NCBI GenBank assembly: GCA_000499405.2
Contig: HG738139.1
Span: 12,822,898 to 12,886,897 of the forward strand
DNA length: 64,000 bases
Direction of reading: 5' to 3'
Source of the DNA: Onchocerca volvulus
Lineage: Eukaryota > Nematoda > Chromadorea > Rhabditida > Onchocercidae
In this document: one piece after another, positions 38,311 through 50,810 of the stretch
Position numbering within the stretch: position 1 is the first letter of the stretch
Layout: each line of letters starts with the position of its first letter
The notes under the pieces: model-generated
What the model was told of the DNA's origin: nothing
The model's database searches: none
Seen by the model: the letters and a program-made list of their open reading frames with translations, nothing else
Program-made: the position numbers and the translations under genes

Positions 38311-39138
38311 ACGACTTGGCAACCGTGAGAATGACTTTAATTATAGTTTTATTATCTTGAAAAAGCAGCAAAGGAAGGTTCAGTAATACTTTAATTCAGT
38401 TTATCTTGAATATATCTGAAAAACATGCAAAAAAAGTTGAACTGAAGTATTACTAAACCTTCTTTTGTTGTTTCACATGATAACAAAGCTGTAATTAAAA
38501 TCATTCTCACGGTTGCTAAGTCGTTGTTTAGATCTAACAAATCATAGATCTTATCTGGCTCTTAAATTATCGAGAAACATCTAGATTAACACACAAAAAC
38601 TTTATTATCGGACAAAGCATAAAAATATTCAAATTTTATTATGGAGGAAAAACAACAAATACAACTAATGTCCGATTACCGCAGAATTACATTCCTTATT
38701 GCATATCATCATACACTTAATCATTTTCTACCGCAATTTTCTATGATTTTGTTCAACTTGATTCATTTTTCAAGTTTCTTATTTTTATGATTCTTCTGAC
38801 GTGGTACTAGTTCAATATTTTACTATCACGTGCAAAACACATCTGCTCCTACACATCAGTTCTTCTCTTTTTACAAAAACATTCATGTAAGCATGCAATT
38901 TTCGTTCACAAACTATTTCTTAAAAAAAAAAAAAATGCAACACAATTAAATGTTTTTCATGCTTTGCCCGATAGTTTAAGTCTTTGAATGTTCAACTATC
39001 TGTTTCTTAGTAATTTGAAAGCCAAATAAAATCTATGATTTGTTAGATCTAAACAACGATTTAGCAACCGTGAGAATAATTTAATTACAATTTTATTACC
39101 TTGATAAAGCAGCAAAAAATGGTTCAATCAGTTCAGCG
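38311..39138. repeat. Composite foldback element
   Basis: Two nested inverted repeats. The first is a hairpin 38311-38524 with near-perfect arms of about 90 nt (38311-38400 against 38435-38524; shared GCAACCGTGAGAAT). The second pairs about 38435-38549 with 39031-39138 as reverse complements (shared GATTTGTTAGATCTAAACAA), enclosing about 480 bp. Three copies of one arm sequence are therefore present. No transposase frame is seen. This looks like a foldback/MITE family unit with one extra arm. Confidence 0.8.
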
Positions 39139-39392
39139 TATTATTTAACTCTTTCGTTTTGCTTCTTCTTTTCTGAACATTTTAACAATTAATTGATGCT
39201 TGTGTTGAAATGAAATATAATACTTTTCGTATTTAAGTAATCACGCTGTTTCCTAACTTATAATGATTATTTTTCTTTAAAAGTTAGTAATTCTTTCCTA
39301 ACTAAACGCTTTACAATTTAAAATATACTTATACTGCATTTAGCGCGAAATTTTTACTTCATGAATGGTTAATGTTTTTTTGTCATCTTCTC

Positions 39393-39945
39393 TGTCGCGG
39401 ATCTTCTTAACCGTTACAACGACTGAGAGTTCTAGAATTGACGCCGATCTTCCTAACCGTTACAATTATTGAGAGTTCTTGTTTCTTGTTGTACTGTTCT
39501 CAAAACCTCAAATTTGGGTACTTAAACCTTTATTATAAAATCTGATAACGCGACAAGATATGTGGCAATTACAATTCAATCATATCAACAAAACCATTCT
39601 TATGACAATATCATGACCCAAAGAAGATTTAGACCAAATATACTCCGATGCATTCAAATAACCGACCTCATGATAGCACATCCTTCTACAATGGTCCTAT
39701 GGTCAGGACCCTCTTCTTATTTATAGATGGAGGATCCCGCCAGAATTTGATCTACAATAAGGCTCCATTTTTAGCGCATGAGAACGCGCCTTTTTTGGCG
39801 CGTGACCTTGGCAACAACAAAAAATGAAGTTACAAAGCCATTTGACCTATAAACAATGAAACATATTCACATTCAGTAAGGTTAACAAATCATTTGAAAA
39901 TCAAGAGTCACTTATTTTCTTATATTCTTCGCGATTTCAGCGACA
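39393..39945 (-). mobile_element. Solo LTR of the BEL/Pao family
   Basis: It starts TGTCGCGGATCTTC and ends TTTCAGCGACA, 553 bp, flanked by TTCTC and CTCTC (four of five bases equal, a probable target duplication). It shares the TTAAACCTTTATTA block and the terminal segment with the LTR at 25518-26396, and is in the same (minus) orientation. Confidence 0.8.
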
Positions 39946-40079
39946 CTCTCCATATAATTCATTTCACGGAATGAAATAAGTAATCTCAAATATTTTTAAA
40001 AGGAAATGATACTTGCAGTCAAGATAACCGAGAAACTTTACAGTAAGAATAATTTGAACACTTAAATCATTTTTATTAA

Positions 40080-40330
40080 GTGTCGAGAAAACGTCTATTG
40101 CAAATATTTCAAGTCTCAATCATTCATTATGAGAAATAAATAATTCAAATTATTTGGATCAAAATTTTTGAAGGAAATTTTAAATCATAGAATTCAAGGG
40201 AAATATTCTTGCGTCAAAAAAGATTTGCAAGAAATAACGTAATTCTTATATCAAGTCAAATTTTGGAGGAATTAATGTTAATTTCTTATCAGTAATTCAG
40301 TAAAAATTGACATTAAGGAAGTATGGATTT
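40080..40330. repeat. Diverged dispersed repeat, copy 2 (partner 13060-13330)
   Basis: The same blocks in the same order as 13060-13330; the wider match may extend to about 41200. It lies upstream of the kinase gene. Confidence 0.55.
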
Positions 40331-40489
40331 GTTTAAAGATCAGTTGAAGATGTTACTTCTTCGGTATATAAATTCAGGGAAAATCATTTTTATGAATTAA
40401 AAGATAATTGTATTCTTTTTTTTTTTTTTTTTAAATCGAAATCCATTTTTTCCATGATTTTACAATAATTAGCATAAGTTATATAAAAA

Positions 40490-40580
40490 CTTAACTTATG
40501 TCACCTTAAAAATTATCTCACTTAACTTATGTCATCTTAAGAATTGTGTTACTTATGTCATCTTACTTATGTCACTCATT
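40490..40580. repeat. Short tandem repeat, ACTTATGTCA units
   Basis: Four imperfect units containing ACTTATGTCA[CT]CTTA occur in about 90 bp, some 1.0 kb upstream of the kinase start codon. Confidence 0.7.
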
Positions 40581-41230
40581 AGCTACTTGCAGATTCAAAT
40601 TTCACCATTAAAAATTTTTGTTTCTATGCCAGTTGTTTCAGTTATGCAATAATATGATTTATACAAGTTTGAAATTTACAACTGGAAATGATTACAATTT
40701 CAGGAAACTTTTTCAGTACCAATCCTTCAATTATCTTTTACTTAAATCATCAATGACTCATTTCAGGAGCTATATGATCGCAACTAAACAACAATCTTGC
40801 ATATTTGCTGATACTTCTAGAAATATTCTGTCACATTGACTTTTTCAGCTATTTACTTAGCACCATATCCGTACCGTAGTATCATATTCGTACCATAGTA
40901 CCAAAATCAGTACTATTAGTACCATATCCGCCATAAAAGATTTAAGTTGACATCTACGTGAAATACTGTATCGACAAAAATTTGCTCCCATATTTATCTT
41001 CATAGGAATTAGATAGATTTAACATCTAAAGCATTCTGATTTCACTTATTCTGCATATAATTCCATTCGCTATAATTTTACGGGAACGTGTATGACGTGT
41101 GGTTTCATCTGCTACGATATTTATAGATACCTCCAATTATAGCATATGGCAAATATTCGTTCTTGTATTCTTCTCAATAGATGATGATGATGAATAGTTT
41201 CTATATACGTTTCCATACGTTTTATTTTAC

Positions 41231-41386
41231 ACGTATACGACTCGTGATTTATTTTTAACTTTACTTGCAGACACGTCGCAACTATCGGCAAATTGCAGAG
41301 ATGGAATACGTGGACGTGTATAACTCGTGATTCATCTTCAACGTCATTTGCAAGCACGTTGTAATTATCGGCACATTGCAGAGATG
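41231..41386. repeat. Tandem duplication upstream of the kinase gene
   Basis: Two units of about 73 bp at a period of 83 bp (41231-41302 and 41314-41386), sharing ACTCGTGATT, ATCGGCA[AC]ATTGCAGAGATG and GCA[AG][GA]CACG[TC][CT]G. They end about 205 bp before the start codon, so they fall within the likely promoter. An open frame across them on the minus strand (41121-41405) looks fortuitous. Confidence 0.75.
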
Positions 41387-41591
41387 AAAAGAAGAGATTT
41401 GGCAAATTGCAGAAGCAAAAGAGCAGCTGCGAGAAGAAAGTGTAAACATTACATTATTTTGCTTTGCTCTTTCAAAACTTTGTCGTTCGAAGCATAGTTT
41501 ATCAATATTTTACACTTCTTAATATTCATTCATTTTTGATGACGTGACGCATTTCTATACTACGTGCTATTTTTTCACGTCATATGCAATT

Positions 41592-44500
41592 ATGGGTAAT
41601 TATAAATCACGTCCACTATCTTCATGTGCAGGTAACTTTTTAATTTTTTTTTTTCTTGTTTACTTTTAACGGAATTAAAATTTACAAAGGAAATTAAAGT
41701 TTTTTTTCTTTTTTTTTTAGACAAGATGAGTAATTTTTTTATTTGTCCGATAAAATGGGCATTTTTGCAAATGGCATTGGAAAATTAATTTTATTCATGT
41801 TTTCTTAGATGAATTGAAGAAAAAAATCAGTGAAGGTTATGCGGTGGTACGATCAAGACTGAATGATGATATTAAGCCACGTTTTGATGCTTGGAATATG
41901 TTGCAGAATGCATGTTTGTAAGTTATAATGATTGCAATGAAAAATCCTCTTCTTTTCGCTGAAAGTTGGAAAAAAGTTTACGGGAAAGTTCATTGTCTCG
42001 AAAAGCATTAAAACAAAATTCGGTGTATAGGTTAAAACGATTGATCTTGTTGATGGTAGTAAATAACAAAAATTTTTTTTTTAGTCAAGGTATACCGAAA
42101 ACATTGGAAGAGCAGTTAAAAGGTCTGAAAAATCTGGATGAACGTACTGAAGACCATCAGCTGTCATTGTTGCATCTTATTTGCGCCGGACATTCAGAAC
42201 AAGTATCTTTAATTTAATTCGGGGGTGGTTAGGAGTGTATTTTTCCTATAAGAAGAATCTTTTTAATATAAGTTTTTTGAAATTCAAATTTTAAAATTTT
42301 GTTTCAGCAACCTGAGAAAGTTGCCATTTTGTTTGAAGCATGTAATGATGATGAGACGAAAAAGGAATCGCTTCTGAAGCATCTCTCTAAGAATGGTTTT
42401 TCTGCTCTTCATTTCGCCGTATACAAGGTAAAGTATCATTTGATATATTATTCTCTGTTCTTATTTCAATATCTCCGAAACATTTATCTTTAGCATTATC
42501 ACAAGTGATTACATACAATTTATCACTGACCAATAATTGTAGATTGGAGATGTATTTGGAATTTTATTCATTTAGTTTATTACTTTAGTCATTTTCCAAT
42601 CTTTGTCATCAAGAAATGATTCTTCAATCTCTTATCTTTTCGTCCAGAAGAAAGATGAGTGGAGAAGAAAGCTATCATTATTTATATATTATTTTTTTGT
42701 TCCATGGGTATGCTGGCAAATGTTTTTGAATCTTGTCATTCTAAATTTAAAATAGATTTGTTAGTGATGTTTATCACCGATTGTCTCTAATCATACTTAT
42801 CACTGTCATCACATTAGGATGAATTGGAAACAGTAGAAAAATTGCTAGCAGCTGGAGCAGATGTTGATTTTGCGGGTCGCAACAAATTACCACCGCTTCA
42901 TTTGGCCGTAATGTGCGGTAACGCTGAAATGGTAGAAAAATTGATCGACCGTGGAGCTTCGTTACAAATTACTGACTTTGTAAATTTCACTCCACTTCAT
43001 TGCGCTACTTATTTCGCTCATGAAAAGGTCTGCAATATTTTTGAATAGTATATTAGTTGAGACTAGAATAATAAGTTCTCATCTTACAAAATTTTAGACC
43101 ATAACTAACTTCATTATTTATTTCTGATAAATTGGGATCCTGCAGATAGTTCGTTTGTTAATAAAACGTGGAGCTGATTCTAATGCTTGTGGTGGAGTAC
43201 AAGATCGACCGTTGCATCTGGCCAGTAATAAAGGACAGATTAGTATTGTTTCCGCACTTCTGGAAGCGGATGCTGATCGTTTGTTTTTTAAATTCTCAAC
43301 TAATTTAAGAAAATTTTAAATTAATATCGGAATAATAACATAACTAATTTAATCCATTTTTACATAGAAATCAATAATAAATAAAAATTCTTCATTAGTT
43401 TAAGCTCTGAGCCATTAGCCTGTTTATTTGAACTATTCTACTGTTCAATAATTCTAGATACGTATCCTAATTTTACATATTGTTGCTTATAATTATTGTT
43501 CGGAAATTGCACTGTTTTATAGCAACTCTAGCTGATGATGAGGGTAATACATCGCTACATTTTGCTGCAAAAACGGGTCACGTCGGAATCATCGATTTAT
43601 TGCTTCTCAAAATTGGTGCCGGGCATCAGCAAGTATGTATTATCTAACATCATCTAATAAATGAATGTAATTTTTTGTCAAAAATAGTCATATCATATCT
43701 TAAACCTATTTTATTAATTCGTCTACTTTTTATACTATTATTATGACATTTAGCCTTTTCTTCCCGTGAAATTTGGCCTAAGCATTAAAATTTGTATATT
43801 TGGTAGTAGTGAGCAATTTCGAAACATGTCGAGAAGTTTAAATTGTTCAAAAAGATAATACTGCCTGCTAGAATAAAATTCAAGCATTTAAATCTTAAAA
43901 AAATTTCCAGTGAACTTTGAACCATGAAAGGCTAACGGTTACATCAGGCACATGATTTATATTATTAGATGTTTCATTAAATGACTGGATGAATAGGATT
44001 ACGATTTCTCTTATATAGTCTTGAAAATTCAATCGACTTGAACTTTGATATTCCTATAAAAATGAAAATTTTTCTTAGTTTCATGACTTGCTACAAATAA
44101 CTGTCAATTATTATACATTTAGTCTTAATTAATTTTTTAAATTCCTTTTAGTTGGCCTTGAAAACCAATGTTTATGGAGATACACCTCTTCATACAGCTT
44201 GTTATGCAGGACGTTTGGATGCTGTAAAACGGCTGTTGACTTTTACTGGATCGAATAGCTTGAATATGGTAATTTTTCATGATAACCGGAAAATCAAGAA
44301 CTCATCTTTTTTTAAAAATATATATTCTTATCAGGGAAAAAATTATGAGTGAGTTTTATGTTTAATATAGGAAAATGTTTTCTCCGAAACACTTTTGCAT
44401 GCAGCTTGTACAAATGGCAAGAATTTGGAATTGGTAGCTTTTTTGTTAAAACAACCTGGTGTAGATGCTAATTTTCAAGGACAAGATGGTCATACTGGTA

Positions 44501-47500
44501 GGTGTGAGCTTTTCCTAAAATTTTCTCTATACAGCAGAGGATAGGGAGTTTTTTCTTTCAGAGAAAAGATAAATTTTTTCCGGTTTTTTAAAGAAAATTT
44601 TTTACAACAAAAAGTTTTCTCTTTTTCTCAGAAATCTAAATTAATTTCAAAAATTTGGAACGGATTTTAATAAGCAACCTCATATTTGAAGTTCAATAAA
44701 AGCACATTTCATGACCCAATCTGTTTATGAATCAAAATGATTTTCCAAAATTTCAGCCTTACATAGCGCATGTTATCATGGGCATTTGCGATTTGTACAA
44801 TTTCTGTTGGATAATGGCGCAGATCAATCATTAACTGCTCGAGCTATTGATTATTCGCTCTTATCAAGTGACGAATTAAGCGGCAAGTTTAATTTTTCTA
44901 GAATTAATTTATTTACTTTCAGTATTTTGTTATATTTTTATCTATTTTAATTTCCTAATCAGATGATGCGTAATTATTTCGTTACTGTGCAGTAATATTT
45001 TGAAAAACTTAGTTATTGCAGGTATCATTACTATCGTTACCTTTATTTTTAAAGATTATGTGGTATTAACTTGATGCCATAAGTTTGTTCTTTCTAAAAA
45101 TTATGATATGTGAAATTAATATCTCAAACTATCTTAAACTTGTAAAGCCTAATTTTTTCACAGAAATTCCAAATTTATATCTTTTTCTTGACTATATTAG
45201 TAGTAAAAAAAAAAATAATAATGATTCATAATATCTTTCAGGTAGCACACCAGTATCATCGACTATAGCTCAAAGGATGTTTGCATTGTCCAAAGAATCC
45301 GGAACTGCAGCTGGTGGTAATTCGTCTATTACATCTGCTAATCTTAACGATGATCAACAGCAAACACCCATCATTTGGGCATATGAAAAGGGTCACGACC
45401 AGATTGTTGCTTTACTCAAACATTATGCAAATAAATGTCCAGATTCTGATGTTTGCTCAGAATACAGGTATTTTACTTTCGAACAAAAAAAACTTAGTTC
45501 CTATTTTTCAGAATTTCATGGAAATGAGTTAAATAGCAAACCGCAACATGTTGGGGAAAATTCAGTTATTGTATTGTTGATGTCGATCGTCAGCAAAATA
45601 TTGAAATTTGTTTCCAAATTAAATTAAAAAATTTTTCAAATTAATTCGAAATTTTCAGACTTAAATCTATTTTTGAATTAATTTATAAATTAAAGTAATT
45701 TTCAGTTCTGGTGAAAGCAGTTATACACCGCTTCCTAGTCCTCTTGGTCGTTTACGTTCAATGACCAAAGAAAAAGCTGAAATATTGCAATTGCGAGCCT
45801 CACTGTGCAGTCAGTTCCATCTTTCACTAACCGACGTCGATTTTCAGGTATCTCTGATTCCATTTTCATGAGAAAAAAACATTTTGGTGAACGTTTTGAC
45901 AGAGTAAAGACTTACTGTAAAATTTATTTCAGGAAGCTATAGGTAGTGGTTCATTCGGGAAAGTTTATAAGGGTACGTATCGCGGCAAAACAGTAGCCAT
46001 CAAAAGGTAGGTTATGAAGTATTTTTATCCTTGGTAGGATGATAAAATCTTCGAATTTGGAAGTTAAAAAAAAGATCATATTGCAGATATCGCGCAGTAG
46101 CATTTGGTTCAAAGAGTGAAGTTAATATGTTCTGTCGTGAAGTATCAATTCTGAGTAAACTGCAGCACCCGAATGTAATTAATTTTGTTGGTGCATGCTT
46201 GGAAGATCCAAGTGTGAGTTTTTTATTTTTTTAGCAATTTAAGTTTTTTGTTTCCAAATTAAAACCAATTATACACTATATGAAGAAAGTAAAGAGGAAT
46301 TTGGAAAAATTATTTTGTACACTCACAAACATGAGTCTCCACTAATGATTATTATTTGATTGATTTCATCTCTTCCTATCCACCTTCAATTTTTTTCTGC
46401 CTATGCTTTTTATCTTTTAAAGAATTCCTTACATTATTTGCTGGATTTAAAATTGTTTACTCATGACTTCTTTAATTTTTAGTATTTGATTTTTTTTTTC
46501 AGCAGTTTGCAATCATCACAGAATTTCTTGTTAATGGTTCCTTATTTTCTTTACTACATGAACAGAAACGGTAAGAATTGAACATGGGCTAGTAGCAAAT
46601 TGGTTTGAATTTTTTAAAGATTGGAACATTTAAGTAAAAAAGTAACAAAACATTTCAATTCAGCTTTGAAGTTGAAAAATTGCTTATAATATTGCACAGT
46701 TCTGTAAGAGAAACTCAACCTTATCTTAGAATTATCTCACTCTCCATTGGGAGAGCTGCATGCTGTTGAATAGAAAAATTGACATTTAAAAAAAACTCAT
46801 TGAAGGGTTCTGGAAATGGCTTTGCGTCTAAATATAGGAATTGATGTTGCACGTGGAATGCGATACCTGCATGAACTTGCTCAACAACCGGTGATCCATC
46901 GAGATCTCAATTCTCATAATATCCTTCTTCATGAAGATGGACATGCCGTAGTAGCAGATTTCGGTGAATCACGCTTTATGGCACAACACGACGATGAAAA
47001 TATGACCAAACAGCCGGGCGTATGTTATGTCTTCTTGAAACTAACAAACAATGTTTACAAAATTGGAAATATAGAAGAAGATTAAGTTATTGTAAATCAA
47101 TGAATTTTATGCATAATTCTCATGCATTCAGTGAGATTAGATTTCTTCATGATTTTGATGGCGAGATTTTTTTCCTTCTTCGAACGTATTTTATTTATCC
47201 ATGATATTTATGAAGATGAATTTGAAAATTTCTATATCCTTATGAGTAGTTTGCTGTAGAATCTTCGCTGGATGGCACCTGAAATTTTCACTCAATGTAG
47301 CCGATATGATCGAAAAGCAGATGTATTCAGTTATGCTCTCTGCATTTGGGAGCTTCATGCTGCAGAGCTACCGTTTGCTCATTTAAAACCTGCTGCTGCT
47401 GCAGCTGAGATGGCTTATAAAAGAGGTTCTAGATCTTCATTTATAATAGAATTCGTAATAACATATTGAAATGTGAATCTTGAGCTTCTTTTCTCCAAAG

Positions 47501-49293
47501 CTTGTCAATGATTTTAATGATTTTGTGAAGTACTATATGAAAATTATGTGCTTTAAAATGTTATTGCATTAAATTCCAATAAGTTTCTGGAAATTTTGTA
47601 GCTCTAACAATAGATGAAGCATTCGATATTGCAACTGGAAAAATGAGCTCAGAAAAATTAATCATTGAAAAATGTTAATTTAGCACAATTACTGTAAGTC
47701 TGGCGAAGGATATATTATGTTACAGACGATTATTTAATTTTTAAATATTTAATTCGTAAATTTCATTGCAAAAAATTTCAGGTCGTCCACCTTTACCTCC
47801 ACATCCAACAGTTCAGTTCCCAGCACATATTCTATATATGATAACATCAGCTTGGCATCATGATCCGAAATCTAGACCCGCTTTTGCGGATATTTTACCG
47901 AACATCGAAAAGTACGCATCACCAATTAAACTGCCTAGTGGAGCACCTCTCAGTAATGGTACAGCAGATTGCGGATTGTTATCTGTTTCAAAACTCAAGA
48001 ATCACTGGGAAAGCAAAGGAACGTCGCAAGGTGAGCTTCGATTTAAGAATAAGGCTTTTAATGGCCTTTTGATTACATCGCAATTTAGAACTCATAATAT
48101 TTTACTGAAAGCTGTTTAATGATTTCATAATGAAGCAGTAGTTTAAGTAGATTATAATTTAATATAGATATTTAGTTTTGAAGTGTTGTAGTATTGATTA
48201 GTTTAAGGATATAGTTTGTGTTTTTAAAAATTTTTTGAAAACGATGTGATTAAAACAAAGCATATTAAGTTATTATTTATCTAAGTTAGAATATTTTCTA
48301 GTACATTTTCTATTCCATTTATTTTAGTACCATCGCTTTCGATTATTTAAAACCTCATAATTAGCTATGAATTGGAAAATTCAACTAATATCTAAATTTT
48401 AAAATGAAATTAACCATTGCAAAAAATTTGAAAAACAGTAGAAAAGATCACAATTAAACGCCTCTAACAAACTAAAAACCTAGTCGACAAACTTGAATAT
48501 TATAAAACTAGCTGGATCGGCCATGCGGGCCAACCACGCTTCGCATGTCAAGCTCCAGCTAATCTATATAAATAGAAATATCAATGTTCGTTTGTTCAGA
48601 ATCTTAAAGCTTCATAAGTTCTTAAACACGCACATTATCTTAACAGTTGTGCAGTCCTTTTTGCTTTCTTTTTTTAATCAGTTATCTTCATTAACATTAG
48701 TAATTTTACTGATATATGGCCACATTTATCAGAATGAATTCCTCTGAAATATTTTCATTTTCTCGACTACAGTTTTCTTTTTTTTTTTATCTTTAATATT
48801 GATATTAATCGGTAGCTCTATGTGTTGATTACCATTGTATTTTAGGTTCAATTTGAGAGCTGTTGTGATCTTTATTTAAAATATTAATTAAAGCTTATCA
48901 GAGTTTGGAATTGTTTATAGGAAGCAGTAAATTCGATATAATGCTCTTTACTCTTCTCAGAAATCAGAAAAGAATTGAGTAAAAATTAATCACTGTGTAA
49001 CCTAGCAGCACCTTCTGCATTACCATAGATACGAACCGATTAGTTGACAAATTATTTTTCTGCCTTAACTTTTTAATATTATTCCATTTGATATTTCAGA
49101 TTCAGCACAGCATCCTACTACTATTACTTTTTCTACTGCATCAAACGGAATTGCTCCATCTTCTTCCACTTCGTCGATTTCATCATCAATATCATCATCA
49201 GCAAAACCCATCGATGAACTTCGCCAACGACTTGATCGTAATGGATATGTTTTACAGCCAGTTATCACTGTTGATAATCCATGTACACCATGA
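41592..49293 (+). CDS. TNNI3K: TNNI3K-type ankyrin-repeat tyrosine-kinase-like kinase
   Basis: Nineteen exons give an 889-residue protein: 41592-41631, 41809-41917, 42085-42202, 42308-42427, 42818-43027, 43146-43278, 43523-43632, 44152-44268, 44371-44497, 44757-44882, 45242-45467, 45706-45847, 45933-46006, 46087-46213, 46503-46570, 46806-47019, 47260-47425, 47782-48030, 49100-49293 (TGA). It starts MGNYKSRP, as vertebrate TNNI3K does; Gly2 could be myristoylated. A short coiled-coil stretch precedes about ten ankyrin repeats (residues about 65-470). The TKL-group kinase domain is about 527-785: glycine loop GSGSFGKV 530-537, VAIK Lys550, HRDLNSHN with Asp649 and Asn654, DFG 667-669, then RWMAPE. 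All catalytic residues are present, so the enzyme should be active. The tail is Ser-rich and ends near RNGYVLQPV. The intron after 44882 uses GC instead of GT. In vertebrates the family acts at the cardiac sarcomere; in a nematode a muscle role is plausible but inferred. Confidence 0.95.
48508..48640 (-). mobile_element. Helitron 3'-end fragment inside the last kinase intron
   Basis: The minus-strand end is CTAG followed by T (48508-48511), with AGCTGG and CCAGCT arms and about 130 bp similar to 27455-27625 (shared CCAGCTAATCTAT, AATGTTCGTTT, ACACGCACATTATCTT). It carries no coding sequence. Confidence 0.7.
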
Positions 49294-49396
49294 TTTATTT
49301 ATTTATTTATTTTCATAAAGGAAAGTTATGTATAAAAACACCGTATAAATTTTTTTTTTTTTGATATTTCGACTGAATTTTTTTCATTCAGTATAT

Positions 49397-49402
49397 AATA
49401 AA
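49397..49402 (+). terminator. Poly(A) signal of the kinase gene
   Basis: AATAAA 104 nt after the stop codon, in A+T-rich sequence. Confidence 0.6.
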
Positions 49403-50790
49403 ATATAAATGATGTTCTGTTATTCATCGCAATAATTCTAAAATTTATGAAAGTTATAATTTAATGATAAGTCGCAAAAAAAAAAAGGAAAAAAAACTTG
49501 TCCTTTAATTGTTGAAATTGAACATTTCAACTGATAATGCTTTTTTATTAGTAATACTATGAGTATGATTATATTTATCAACGATTAACTAGAAATTTGT
49601 TATTTGTTCGTATTCATCGAAACAATAAAGAAACCACACGAGATAAAAAATAAAACAAATTTTTGAATTTTTGCAGTTCACAATTTTTCATAACTCGAAT
49701 CAACTTCTACAGATTCATTATCTTTTACATATCTATGCATGTGCCACCATATCCAGAGAAAATATTTTGATTATTTTGTGAGAAGTTCAGATTCCTTTAA
49801 AGCTAGATGGCTTTTTGAATAAGTTTTTTCATTTAAAAATTTGTAGTCATACTCTCCCGATATGCTACAATTAGACAAGCAGCTTGCAAATTAATGACAA
49901 GAATGTATCATTGCTTTGAAATTATTATTTCGAAACTTGAAGAAATCATATTGGAATTTCAGTTATATGAATTTAATTGAAGTAAAAAACAAAAAAGAAG
50001 GCAAGAAATTTCATTTATATTTGATACGCGTAACAGCAGTTGAGAAAGTATTTATGATGAGCATCATATATAAATTATTCAATTAATGTAATTGGGTGCA
50101 ATTTTCTAAAATCTATAAATTTTATTCCGATTGTATAATTAGATTAATTTCTTTAAAGATTACTTAAAAACAATGCTTAAGATGAAATGTATAGACATGG
50201 ATTAAACCTAAATTAATGTCGTTGGTACATTTCTGCATAATTCGATTTAATTTTAGTTATCAGAAGTGAAAGAAAATGCATAGTTAAAATAATCGAATAG
50301 AATAAGAAATTTTTTTCCTTTTAAATTTGAATTCTGGATTGGCAATCAGAAAATTGCCTTAGCTATGAAATTATTCGAATATTTATTCCTCTGACCTTCA
50401 CACTATGCCATATTTCCTTCAACTTAGTTTGATTGTTAATTTTTACTTCAATCAAAAGATACAACTTTTGAACATCATTTTGTTTTATAAAACGATATAA
50501 TTCATTAAATTTTTTTTCCCACACCCTTGCAGTAGGGATTAATCCTTACTAAGATACCAGAATTCAAAAGTTTTTAGACTGAAGCTTGTTTAATTGGGAA
50601 GAATTGGTTTTTTTTTACATTTAAAAATTACCAATGCGGATTATTCATGAATCTGATATTATGGAAATTTTTCGATATTTATTTTTTATCGATAAATAAA
50701 ATCTTGAAAAAATTTTCATACATAATATATTCGTGAAAATCGATAAATTTTAACCATTAAATTCTTAATTGAAATAGATTTTTTTTTAAC
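49403..50790. other. Intergenic DNA between kinase and tetraspanin
   Basis: About 1.4 kb, A+T-rich, with no gene supported. It should hold the tetraspanin promoter. Confidence 0.55.
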
Positions 50791-50792
50791 AG
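50781..50792 (+). promoter_or_regulatory. Candidate trans-splice acceptor before the tetraspanin
   Basis: A T-rich run followed by AACAG ends 18 nt before the ATG at 50811, with no upstream coding exon. This position suits spliced-leader addition, common in nematodes, though a 5' UTR intron would look the same. Confidence 0.45.
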
Positions 50793-50810
50793 CAAAGCAA
50801 CGAAATTATC

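Noticed and set aside
44883..44888. GT donor GTTTAA after AGCGGCAA in kinase exon 10
   Set aside because: It would put a TAG at the junction; the GC donor five bases earlier keeps frame.
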